A stretch of 5,652 nt of DNA from Gammaproteobacteria bacterium (lineage in GTDB: Bacteria; Pseudomonadota; Gammaproteobacteria; Enterobacterales; Psychrobiaceae), in the NCBI GenBank assembly GCA_013214885.1, contig JABSRS010000225.1, forward strand, positions 1-5,652, read 5' to 3'. The first letter of the stretch is position 1, and each line of letters starts with the position of its first letter. A program made the position numbers and the translations under genes. The notes beneath the pieces were generated by a model, which was not told the DNA's origin, did not search any database, and worked only from the letters and a program-made list of their open reading frames with translations. Positions 1 to 5,652 of this stretch are shown piece by piece.

Positions 1-419
1 TGGTGTGCCATCTCACGACCACGGAAACGCAGTGTAACTTTCACTTTGTTTCCGTCTTCGATAAAGCGATTCAGGTTGCGTAGTTTTACCTGATAATCGC
101 CTTCATCAGTTCCAGGGCGGAATTTTATTTCCTTTAACTGGACCTGCTTATTTTTTTGACGTTGTTCTTTGTCTTTTTTCGATTTCTCGAAAATATACTT
201 ACCATAGTCCATAACACGACAGACAGGAGGCTCAGCATTTGGACTAATCTCAACTAGATCCATGCTCGCTTCTTCTGCAGAAGCCATTGCTTCGCGAAGT
301 GTCACAATACCAACAGGCGTACCTGAAGCATCAGTCAAACGAACTTCACTTGCGGTGATTTCACCGTTTATTTGGTGCAAATTCTTTTTTTGCACTTGTC
401 CTCTTTTAGCGCCTTTAAT
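1..419 (-). CDS. infC: Translation initiation factor IF3 (N-terminal 139 codons; cut by window edge)
   Basis: IF3 binds the 30S subunit in the cytoplasm, keeps it apart from 50S and checks the start codon and initiator tRNA. Reading the minus strand from an ATT at 419-417 gives an open frame of 139 codons, with no stop, to the window edge. It starts [10 protein letters not shown] and continues with [33 protein letters not shown] and [19 protein letters not shown], a near match to E. coli IF3. The family signature [14 protein letters not shown] lies at residues 68-81. The N-domain, the lysine-rich linker (about 80-97) and the first part of the C-domain are present; about 40 C-terminal residues lie outside. 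The AUU start is chosen because the homology begins exactly there, a Shine-Dalgarno sits 8 nt upstream, and the next in-frame ATG is only at codon 45. It lies 3 nt after thrS and is presumably co-transcribed with it. rpmI and rplT usually follow but are not in view. Confidence 0.97.
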   Translation of the reverse strand, partial: MKGAKRGQVQKKNLHQINGEITASEVRLTDASGTPVGIVTLREAMASAEEASMDLVEISPNAEPPVCRVMDYGKYIFEKSKKDKEQRQKNKQVQLKEIKFRPGTDEGDYQVKLRNLNRFIEDGNKVKVTLRFRGREMAH

Positions 420-422
420 CGG

Positions 423-2363
423 TTATTCCTCCAGTTGATGTAGACTACGGCTGTTAATCTCTTGTTGTAACGTGTTTAGGAATGTCTCAATTGACATTTT
501 CCCTAAATCGACACCGCTACGAGTACGAACAGCGATTTCTTTTGCTTCGACCTCTTTATCGCCAATGACGATTTGGTAAGGTACCCGCTTTAAAGTATGT
601 TCACGGATTTTAAAGCCTATCTTCTCATTTCTCAAGTCCGATTTGGCTCTAATTCCAAAAGATTTCAATTTCTTTACAATTTCTGTGACATATTCACTCT
701 GCTTATCAGTAATATTCATTACGACAACCTGAGTTGGTGATAACCATGTCGGAAACTTACCTGCATATTCTTCGATTAAAATACCGATGAAACGCTCAAG
801 TGAGCCTAATATAGCACGATGAATCATTACCGGGGTATGTCTTTCGTTATCTTCTGCAACAAAAGTTGCATCTAAACGCTCTGGCATTGAGAAATCTAGT
901 TGTATTGTACCACATTGCCATGCACGACCTAGACAATCACGTAAAGTAAATTCAATTTTAGGGCCATAAAATGCACCTTCACCTGGTTGTAAGGTGTAAT
1001 CTAATTTATTTGCAATTAATGCATCACGTAACGATGATTCGGCACTGTCCCAAATTTCGTCGCTGCCAACCCGCTGTTCAGGTCGAGTTGATAGTTTAAT
1101 TTCAATATCTTCGAAGCCAAAGGTCTTGTAACAATCAAATACCATTTTGATACATGATGTTACTTCACTAAGAATTTGCTCAGTAGTACAGAAAATATGA
1201 GCATCATCTTGAGTAAAGGCACGAACACGCATTAAACCGTGCAGAGCACCTGACGGTTCGTTACGGTGACATGAACCAAATTCAGCCATCCGTAATGGCA
1301 AATCACGGTAAGATTTCAAACCTTGATTAAATATTTGAACATGACCTGGGCAATTCATTGGCTTAATTGCGTAATCACGATTTTCACTACATGTCGTGAA
1401 CATACCGTCAGAGTATTTATCCCAATGGCCTGATTTTTCCCACATTGAGCGATCCATGATCTGTGGACCTTTAACTTCTTGGTAATCATATTCGTTTAAT
1501 TTTTCGCGAATAAAGGTTTCTAGTTCGCGGAAAATTGTCCAACCATCATTATGCCAGAACACCATACCTGGTGCTTCTTCTTGCATATGGTAAAGGTCTA
1601 GTTGCTTACCTATACGACGGTGATCGCGCTTTTCAGCTTCTTCTAACCGTTTTAAGTAAGCTTTTAATGCTTTCTTGTCTGCCCAAGCTGTGCCATAAAC
1701 ACGCTGCAGCATTTTATTTTTAGAATCGCCACGCCAATAAGCACCAGCAACTTTCATTATTTTGAAATTTTGACAATGACGCATATTCGCAACATGCGGA
1801 CCACGACACATATCAACATATTCTTCGTGGTAATAAAGACCAGGTGTTTGATCAGGAGTCAATGTATCGATAATTTCAAGTTTGTAGCTTTCGCCACGCT
1901 CTTCAAACACCGTACGTGCTTCACTAATAGATACTTTTTTACGAACAACGTCATAGCTTTTCTTGGCCAGCTCTTTCATGCGCTTTTCAAGTTTGACCAA
2001 ATCATCAGCTGACAAGGCATGGTCCATATCAATATCGTAGTAAAAACCATTGTCGATAGTAGGACCAATCGCCATTTTAGCATCTGGCCATAACTGCTTG
2101 ACGGCATGACCAATTAAATGCGCACATGAATGGCGAATAATCTCTAACCCATCATCGTCTTTAGCTGTAATAATCGCCACGGTAGCGTCTTCGGTGATTA
2201 GTTCACACGCGTCAACTCGTTCACCATTTATTTTTCCTGCCACACAGGCTTTAGCTAAGCCAGGACCGATGTCCATGGCAACATCCATGACTGATACGGC
2301 ATGCTCAAACGATCGTTGACTGCCATCTGGAAGTGTAATTGTAACTGGGTTTTGTTCTGACAT
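423..2363 (-). CDS. thrS: Threonyl-tRNA synthetase (ThrRS)
   Basis: This class II aminoacyl-tRNA synthetase joins threonine to tRNA-Thr in the cytoplasm, and in related bacteria represses its own mRNA. It has 646 residues against 642 in E. coli, and all key residues are shifted by +4 because of a slightly longer N-terminus. In order: TGS domain (about 5-65); editing domain with H78-xxx-H82 and C186/H190, which remove mischarged serine; catalytic core with motif 2 around [15 protein letters not shown] (R367); zinc ligands C338, H389 and H515; motif 3 [13 protein letters not shown] (R524); and a C-terminal anticodon-binding domain (about 545-640, with [16 protein letters not shown]). No key residue is missing. 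The ATG at 2363-2361 has AAAGGA 6 nt upstream, and the protein then aligns with the E. coli start. It is the first gene of the thrS-infC operon, preceded by a leader with tRNA-like hairpins. Confidence 0.99.
   Translation of the reverse strand: MSEQNPVTITLPDGSQRSFEHAVSVMDVAMDIGPGLAKACVAGKINGERVDACELITEDATVAIITAKDDDGLEIIRHSCAHLIGHAVKQLWPDAKMAIGPTIDNGFYYDIDMDHALSADDLVKLEKRMKELAKKSYDVVRKKVSISEARTVFEERGESYKLEIIDTLTPDQTPGLYYHEEYVDMCRGPHVANMRHCQNFKIMKVAGAYWRGDSKNKMLQRVYGTAWADKKALKAYLKRLEEAEKRDHRRIGKQLDLYHMQEEAPGMVFWHNDGWTIFRELETFIREKLNEYDYQEVKGPQIMDRSMWEKSGHWDKYSDGMFTTCSENRDYAIKPMNCPGHVQIFNQGLKSYRDLPLRMAEFGSCHRNEPSGALHGLMRVRAFTQDDAHIFCTTEQILSEVTSCIKMVFDCYKTFGFEDIEIKLSTRPEQRVGSDEIWDSAESSLRDALIANKLDYTLQPGEGAFYGPKIEFTLRDCLGRAWQCGTIQLDFSMPERLDATFVAEDNERHTPVMIHRAILGSLERFIGILIEEYAGKFPTWLSPTQVVVMNITDKQSEYVTEIVKKLKSFGIRAKSDLRNEKIGFKIREHTLKRVPYQIVIGDKEVEAKEIAVRTRSGVDLGKMSIETFLNTLQQEINSRSLHQLEE
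428..432 (-). promoter_or_regulatory. infC ribosome binding site, inside the end of thrS
   Basis: The minus strand reads CTGGAGGAATAACCGATT. GGAGG lies 8 nt before the ATT start of infC and is made of the last Glu codons of thrS (Leu-Glu-Glu-stop). This site decides the non-ATG start of infC. It also means that ribosomes finishing thrS pass over the infC site, so translational coupling is plausible (inference). Confidence 0.85.
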
Positions 2364-2369
2364 TATTCG

Positions 2370-2375
2370 TCCTTT
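2370..2375 (-). promoter_or_regulatory. thrS ribosome binding site
   Basis: AAAGGA on the minus strand lies 6 nt before the thrS ATG. Its 5' edge directly abuts the base of the proximal operator hairpin (2376-2410), so a protein bound to that hairpin would be expected to exclude the 30S subunit. Confidence 0.85.
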
Positions 2376-2410
2376 AAACAGTGGTGACCTATACCAAAGA
2401 TCACGTGTCT
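2376..2410 (-). promoter_or_regulatory. thrS translational operator, SD-proximal hairpin mimicking the tRNA-Thr(GGU) anticodon arm
   Basis: In the minus-strand RNA, GUGAUCU (2404-2398) pairs with AGGUCAC (2390-2384). This gives 7 bp with one U-G wobble, closing the 7-nt loop UUGGUAU. Counted as an anticodon loop (positions 32-38), this is U32, U33, GGU at 34-36, A37 and U38: the threonine anticodon GGU with the U33 and A37 of a real tRNA loop. A second stem, AGACA (2410-2406) with UGUUU (2380-2376), extends the hairpin below an internal loop of 1 and 3 nt. It stops exactly where the Shine-Dalgarno begins. In E. coli, ThrRS binds an equivalent hairpin (domain 2) to repress thrS translation. 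The pairing is read from sequence; the function is inferred by analogy. Confidence 0.8.
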
Positions 2411-2430
2411 TTATTTCAACATTGCGTAGA

Positions 2431-2452
2431 GCTGTAAAACTGATTCAACAGC
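2431..2452 (-). repeat. Small hairpin in the linker between the two thrS operator hairpins
   Basis: GCUGU (2452-2448) can pair with ACAGC (2435-2431) around a 12-nt loop in the minus-strand RNA. In E. coli the corresponding linker (domain 3) is described as unpaired. This short stem may be transient, may set the spacing between the two ThrRS-binding hairpins, or may be chance. Confidence 0.35.
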
Positions 2453-2468
2453 GTAAAATTCTGCGTTT

Positions 2469-2502
2469 CCCATGCCTTCAAACGTGGAAGGTCTTTTCTG
2501 GG
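2469..2502 (-). promoter_or_regulatory. thrS translational operator, distal hairpin with a CGU anticodon-like loop
   Basis: In the minus-strand RNA, CCUUC (2491-2487) pairs perfectly with GAAGG (2479-2475), closing the 7-nt loop CACGUUU. CGU, a threonine anticodon, falls at positions 34-36; position 33 is A rather than the usual U. An outer stem CCCA (2502-2499) with UGGG (2472-2469) extends it across an internal loop of 7 and 2 nt. It corresponds in order to domain 4 of the E. coli thrS operator, which is bound by the second subunit of the ThrRS dimer. It lies almost at the predicted 5' end of the transcript. The role is inferred. Confidence 0.65.
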
Positions 2503-2508
2503 CCGCTA

Positions 2509-2537
2509 ATTCTAACCTATAACACTAGCTGCAACAA
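2509..2537 (-). promoter_or_regulatory. Probable sigma70 promoter of thrS-infC
   Basis: On the minus strand, TTGTTG (2537-2532) and TAGAAT (2514-2509) are separated by 17 nt. The -10 matches the consensus in 5 of 6 positions and the -35 in 3 of 6. Transcription would begin near 2502, giving a leader of about 139 nt that contains both operator hairpins in full. E. coli thrS has a leader of similar length. The call rests on motif and position only. Confidence 0.5.
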
Positions 2538-2623
2538 TTATTTAATCTTAGCAATAATCCATCAGCAAGCGAGTCACACGGGCGCAGCATCATCTCAAAC
2601 TAATAATTTAGACTATCCTTGGG

Positions 2624-2647
2624 TTGCTTGTTGCTAAAACCAAGCAA
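2624..2647. repeat. Perfect 7-bp inverted repeat upstream of the nuclease gene
   Basis: TTGCTTG (2624-2630) and CAAGCAA (2641-2647) are perfect complements separated by 10 nt. No T-tract follows on either strand, so it is not a standard terminator. The 17-nt centre-to-centre spacing would suit a dimeric DNA-binding regulator, but no family is recognised. Confidence 0.4.
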
Positions 2648-2661
2648 AACGGTCAGTTCAC

Positions 2662-2698
2662 CTGTCGATGTTAACTAAGTTAAAAGTTCAGGAGACAG
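2662..2698 (+). repeat. Nested inverted repeats in the probable 5' UTR of the nuclease gene
   Basis: CTGTC (2662-2666) is complementary to GACAG (2694-2698). Inside it, TTAAC (2671-2675) is complementary to GTTAA (2679-2683) with a 3-nt loop. The element ends 24 nt before the AGGA ribosome binding site of the nuclease. It could fold as an mRNA hairpin, or TTAAC-TAA-GTTAA could be an operator half-site pair. No known motif is recognised. Confidence 0.3.
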
Positions 2699-2722
2699 AC
2701 TACTCACAAAACTGTAACTCTC

Positions 2723-2726
2723 AGGA
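2723..2726 (+). promoter_or_regulatory. Ribosome binding site of the nuclease gene
   Basis: AGGA lies 8 nt before the ATG at 2735. It supports that start, which also begins a well-formed signal peptide. Confidence 0.75.
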
Positions 2727-2734
2727 TTGAATCA

Positions 2735-5581
2735 ATGAAAAAAAATAAAATCATCTCAGCCTTATCATTTTGGGCTTTTTGGGGAGGCATTAGCACGGTC
2801 AGTGCTAATGAAATCTTCTTGTCAGAGTATATTGAAGGTTCGGGCTTGAATAAGGCGGTCGAACTTTATAACCCAAGTGATCAACCAATAGATTTATCGA
2901 ACTACCAGCTGAAAATTTATTTTAATGGCAGTACATCTGCTGGCAAAGTTATTGCTCTGGGCGGTACTATTGCGCCCCAATCAACTTATGTTATTGCCTC
3001 AACCGATGGCGTTGACGATTTAACGTCTCGCGCAGATCAGTTAGCAGGCGGGGGTTGGTTTAATGGCGATGACACCTTAATTCTATTTAATGGCTCGAAC
3101 ATTATCGATAGAATTGGTCAGCTAGGAGTCGATCCAGGTAGTCGTTGGGGCACTGGGGATATCACCACTCAAAACCATACGTTAAGACGGATCGATTCAA
3201 TTACCGCGGGCGAGACGGATCCTAATGCGGCTTTTGATCCCGCACAACAGTGGTTAGGTTTTGCCAGTGATACTTTTGACGGTCTAGGCTCACATGGCGA
3301 TGGCACCACCCCGCCACCGCCGCCGCCACCTTCTGACGTTTGTGGCGATAGTTATACCAAGATCCATAGCATTCAAGGGGATGGTAGTTCGAGTCCAATG
3401 GTTAATCAACAAGTCACTATCGAAGCAATCGTCACGGCTGATCATCAAACTGGGCTCAAAGGTTTGTTTGTACAATCTTTCCCGATTGATGATGATGGCT
3501 TTAATTCGACTTCTGAGGGGGTGTTCTTGTATACAGCAAGTTCGCCACTAGCGGTAAATGTTGGTGATGTGATTAGAGTAACAGCTAGCGTTGCTGAATA
3601 TTATGAAACAACTCAACTGACCAATGTAGTAGCATCACAGGTTTGTGGTACTAATCACCAATTGCCAATCAGTTCAATGGTTTCCCTGCCAGCCAATGCA
3701 GTTGATGACTGGGAGCAATTCGAGGGGATGCTAGTTCACTTTGAGCAAAACTTAATTGTCAACGAAGTGCATAACCTTGGCCGATATGGTCAATTTTATT
3801 TAGGCAGCCAACGTCACTTTGCGCCAACTCAAGTGGCACTACCTGGCACAGCCGCACAGGAAGTCGCACAACAAAACTCACTTGATTCTCTGTTAGTCGA
3901 TGATGGCTTAACTCAACAAAACCCCGAAACCGTGATTTTCCCAGCGCCACAGTTAAGTGCCAGCAATACCTTGCGTAATGGTGATACGGTAAGTTCTCTG
4001 GCAGGGGTGATTCATTATTCCTTTGGCAAATACCAGCTGTTACCGAGTGGACCAATCATCCACAGCATGACCAACACTCGCCTGTCAGAACCAGAACTTG
4101 CACTGGGTAACCTCAAAGTGGCCAGTTTTAATGTCTTGAATTTTTTCAATGGCGACGGTAACGGTGGCGGTTTTCCAACCGCACGTGGTGCAGATTCAGC
4201 ATCAGAGCTGATGCGACAAAAAGCTAAAATAGTAACAGCAATTATTGCGCTCGATGCCGATATTATTGGTCTGATGGAAATTGAGAATGACGGTTTTGGT
4301 CGACAATCGGCCATCGCAGAGCTGGTCAACACTCTAAATAACAGCACGGGCTCAGATGCCTATCAATTTATCGGTGATGGTAATGGTATCGGCAATGATC
4401 AAATTGCCGTGGGGATCATTTACCGCCAAGACCGCGTCAGTCCTGTCGGCCTGCCTAAATTGTTAAGTTCGGCCAATTCTCCTGTCGATGATAGCAATAG
4501 TCCATTATTTAATAGTGATAAAAACCGCGTAATGATTACTCAAATGTTTACGCTGGCTAATAGTGAGTCTTTTGCAATTGCTGTTAATCATCTGAAATCA
4601 AAAGGTAGTAGCTGCTCGTCCATTGGCGATCCTGATAACAATGATGGTCAAGGTAATTGTAACCTCACTCGTACCCGTGCCGCGCAAGGGATTAGTCAAT
4701 GGCTCAGCGAGCAGTATCCAGCAACTAAGTTACTTATTGTTGGTGATATTAATGCCTATGCTAAAGAAGATCCAATCACTACCTTTGCTAATGAGGGCTT
4801 TAGCGAACTGTCTAGCGCAATGGGTAAACTCGATGCTTATAGTTATGTCTATCGAGGTGGTGCTGGTCAACTAGATCATGCCTTGGCCAATCACGAAATG
4901 TTAGCAGCCGTCGTTGACGTAACTACCTGGCATATCAATACCGATGAACCCCGAGCACTTGATTATAATGAGGAATTCAAAAGCAGTGATCAATTAATTA
5001 GCTGGTATAACGATGATGCTTATCGATCATCAGATCACGATCCAGTGGTCGTTAGCATTGCACTAATGCCTGTGAATATTGCTCCAAGTTCCGCCTTTCA
5101 ATACACTCAAAATCACGCCCTAGTCAATTTCATCAGTATCAGTGATGATCCTGATGGCTCAATTGTAGACTGGAAATGGAATTTTGGCGATGGCATTAAC
5201 GGTTCAAGTGAAACAACAAGCCATCAATACGATGCCAGTGGTATTTACACTGTCACGTTAACGGTCACTGATAATGACAATGCCACAGCAACATCAAGCC
5301 AGCAAATAACCGTTAATATTGCGGTGACTGATTTGGAGCTAACGATTAAAAGGGCATATAAATCTCGCCGCGGCACGCTTAAAGTTTTTCTGCAATGGCA
5401 AGGTAGTGCCAATGATGACGTTGAGATTTATCGCAATGACCGTTTAATCACGGTGACTAGGAACAACGGGCGATTTATTGATCGAGCACGAAATCAGCAA
5501 GCAAGTGAGTTTGTCTATAAGATCTGTGAAGTTGACGGTCCATGCTCAGCTGAGCAAGTGGTGAACTTTAATAATAACTAA
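2735..5581 (+). CDS. ExeM/NucH-family secreted endonuclease with LTD, EEP, PKD and C-terminal beta domain
   Basis: A 948-residue protein, probably an extracellular metal-dependent DNase that frees nutrients from or remodels extracellular DNA (inferred from the family). A signal peptide with Lys-rich start and hydrophobic core ends at VSA-24, so it is exported. Then come a lamin-tail domain (about 26-180, from EIFLSEYIEGSGLNKAVELYN), a PPPPPPP linker (193-199), an OB-fold-like region (about 203-445) and the EEP nuclease domain (about 455-775). The DNase I-type catalytic set is complete: N466 (SFNVLNF), E515 (LMEIEND), H619 (NHLKSK), D671/N673 (GDINAY), D714 (LDHAL) and D767/H768 (SSDHDP). A PKD domain follows (about 783-862, WNFGDG at 815-820), then an Fn3-like domain (about 866-948). 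The six cysteines after the signal fall in three pairs (203/304, 627/642, 931/937), suggesting disulfides. There is no C-terminal GlyGly-CTERM or hydrophobic anchor. It is a single-gene unit followed by a terminator; type II secretion is plausible but not shown. Confidence 0.93.
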   Translation: MKKNKIISALSFWAFWGGISTVSANEIFLSEYIEGSGLNKAVELYNPSDQPIDLSNYQLKIYFNGSTSAGKVIALGGTIAPQSTYVIASTDGVDDLTSRADQLAGGGWFNGDDTLILFNGSNIIDRIGQLGVDPGSRWGTGDITTQNHTLRRIDSITAGETDPNAAFDPAQQWLGFASDTFDGLGSHGDGTTPPPPPPPSDVCGDSYTKIHSIQGDGSSSPMVNQQVTIEAIVTADHQTGLKGLFVQSFPIDDDGFNSTSEGVFLYTASSPLAVNVGDVIRVTASVAEYYETTQLTNVVASQVCGTNHQLPISSMVSLPANAVDDWEQFEGMLVHFEQNLIVNEVHNLGRYGQFYLGSQRHFAPTQVALPGTAAQEVAQQNSLDSLLVDDGLTQQNPETVIFPAPQLSASNTLRNGDTVSSLAGVIHYSFGKYQLLPSGPIIHSMTNTRLSEPELALGNLKVASFNVLNFFNGDGNGGGFPTARGADSASELMRQKAKIVTAIIALDADIIGLMEIENDGFGRQSAIAELVNTLNNSTGSDAYQFIGDGNGIGNDQIAVGIIYRQDRVSPVGLPKLLSSANSPVDDSNSPLFNSDKNRVMITQMFTLANSESFAIAVNHLKSKGSSCSSIGDPDNNDGQGNCNLTRTRAAQGISQWLSEQYPATKLLIVGDINAYAKEDPITTFANEGFSELSSAMGKLDAYSYVYRGGAGQLDHALANHEMLAAVVDVTTWHINTDEPRALDYNEEFKSSDQLISWYNDDAYRSSDHDPVVVSIALMPVNIAPSSAFQYTQNHALVNFISISDDPDGSIVDWKWNFGDGINGSSETTSHQYDASGIYTVTLTVTDNDNATATSSQQITVNIAVTDLELTIKRAYKSRRGTLKVFLQWQGSANDDVEIYRNDRLITVTRNNGRFIDRARNQQASEFVYKICEVDGPCSAEQVVNFNNN

Positions 5582-5622
5582 GGCAAAAACATTGTAGGAA
5601 AATAATGTGTTAGAAAAACAAA

Positions 5623-5652
5623 AAGGCCCGCATTAATGCGGGCCTTCTTTTA
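5623..5652. terminator. Strong intrinsic terminator, probably bidirectional
   Basis: AAGGCCCGCA (5623-5632) and TGCGGGCCTT (5637-5646) form a perfect 10-bp GC-rich stem with a TTAA loop. A T-rich run (TTCTTTT) follows on the plus strand, and an A-rich run (5612-5624) precedes it, which reads as a U-tract on the minus strand. It lies 41 nt after the nuclease stop codon. The symmetry suggests it also ends a convergent gene just beyond the right edge (inference). Confidence 0.92.

Larger units (their letters stand above)
2364..2734. other. Divergent intergenic region between thrS and the nuclease gene
   Basis: This 371-bp stretch holds no convincing gene. The thrS-proximal half (2364-2540) carries the thrS promoter, leader and operator hairpins. 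The nuclease-proximal half (about 2541-2734) must carry the plus-strand promoter, but I see no clear one. The best pair, TTCACC (2657-2662) with TTAAAA (2680-2685) at 17-nt spacing, is weak. That half also contains two inverted repeats, listed separately. A plus-strand reading frame at 2422-2637 runs antisense through the operator, has no family resemblance and is not called. Confidence 0.7.

Noticed and set aside
2376..2506. T-box or peptide-leader attenuator controlling thrS
   Set aside because: No T-box consensus, no terminator with a U-tract and no Thr-rich leader peptide are present; the anticodon-loop hairpins fit a ThrRS-binding operator better.
2422..2637. 71-codon plus-strand open frame in the intergenic region
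   Set aside because: It begins with a non-ATG codon, has no good ribosome binding site, runs antisense through the thrS promoter and operator, and its translation resembles no family I know.
2662..2683. Possible Pho box (CTGTC-like repeat) before the nuclease gene
   Set aside because: Only one half resembles CTGTCAT; the second half at the required 11-base spacing is absent, so PhoB control cannot be supported from sequence.
3290..3551. Open frames on both strands over the proline-rich linker of the nuclease
   Set aside because: They are frame shadows of the CCG/CCA proline run, giving Arg-rich low-complexity peptides, and lie wholly inside a well-supported coding gene.
4015..4347. 110-codon minus-strand open frame inside the nuclease gene
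   Set aside because: It is antisense to the conserved EEP nuclease domain, with no ribosome binding site or family resemblance seen.
2735..5581. Horizontal transfer or a mobile origin for the nuclease gene next to thrS
   Set aside because: No transposase, integrase, terminal repeats, target duplication or tRNA attachment site is seen, and base composition looks similar to that of thrS by eye.

Overview
This is a chromosomal fragment that looks like a marine gammaproteobacterium of the Alteromonadales type. The evidence is a ThrRS and IF3 that read like close relatives of the E. coli proteins, moderate-to-low GC, and a Shewanella-style ExeM/NucH secreted nuclease. The genus cannot be fixed from this window.

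Layout. The left half, read on the minus strand, is the start of the conserved translation operon thrS-infC. thrS (threonyl-tRNA synthetase, complete) is followed after 3 nt by infC (initiation factor IF3). infC begins with an AUU codon and runs off the left edge. The right half, on the plus strand, is one large gene for a secreted multidomain nuclease: signal peptide, lamin-tail domain, proline linker, OB-fold-like region, endonuclease/exonuclease/phosphatase domain, PKD domain and a C-terminal beta domain. It is followed by a strong, probably bidirectional, intrinsic terminator at the right edge. The two units are transcribed divergently from a 371-bp intergenic region.

Regulation. The most informative part is the thrS leader inside that intergenic region. 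Between a likely sigma70 promoter and the thrS ribosome binding site, the minus-strand RNA can form two hairpins, each with a 7-nt loop that carries a threonine anticodon triplet at the anticodon position. The one touching the Shine-Dalgarno has loop UUGGUAU (GGU). The distal one has loop CACGUUU (CGU). This matches the layout of the E. coli thrS translational operator, in which ThrRS binds its own mRNA as a tRNA mimic and blocks ribosome loading. The AUU start of infC is the known basis of IF3 autoregulation. Both minus-strand genes therefore appear to be controlled by their own products at translation.

The nuclease appears functionally unrelated to thrS-infC; it probably degrades extracellular DNA. 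I see no mobile element, CRISPR array, RNA gene or clearly new multigene system here.
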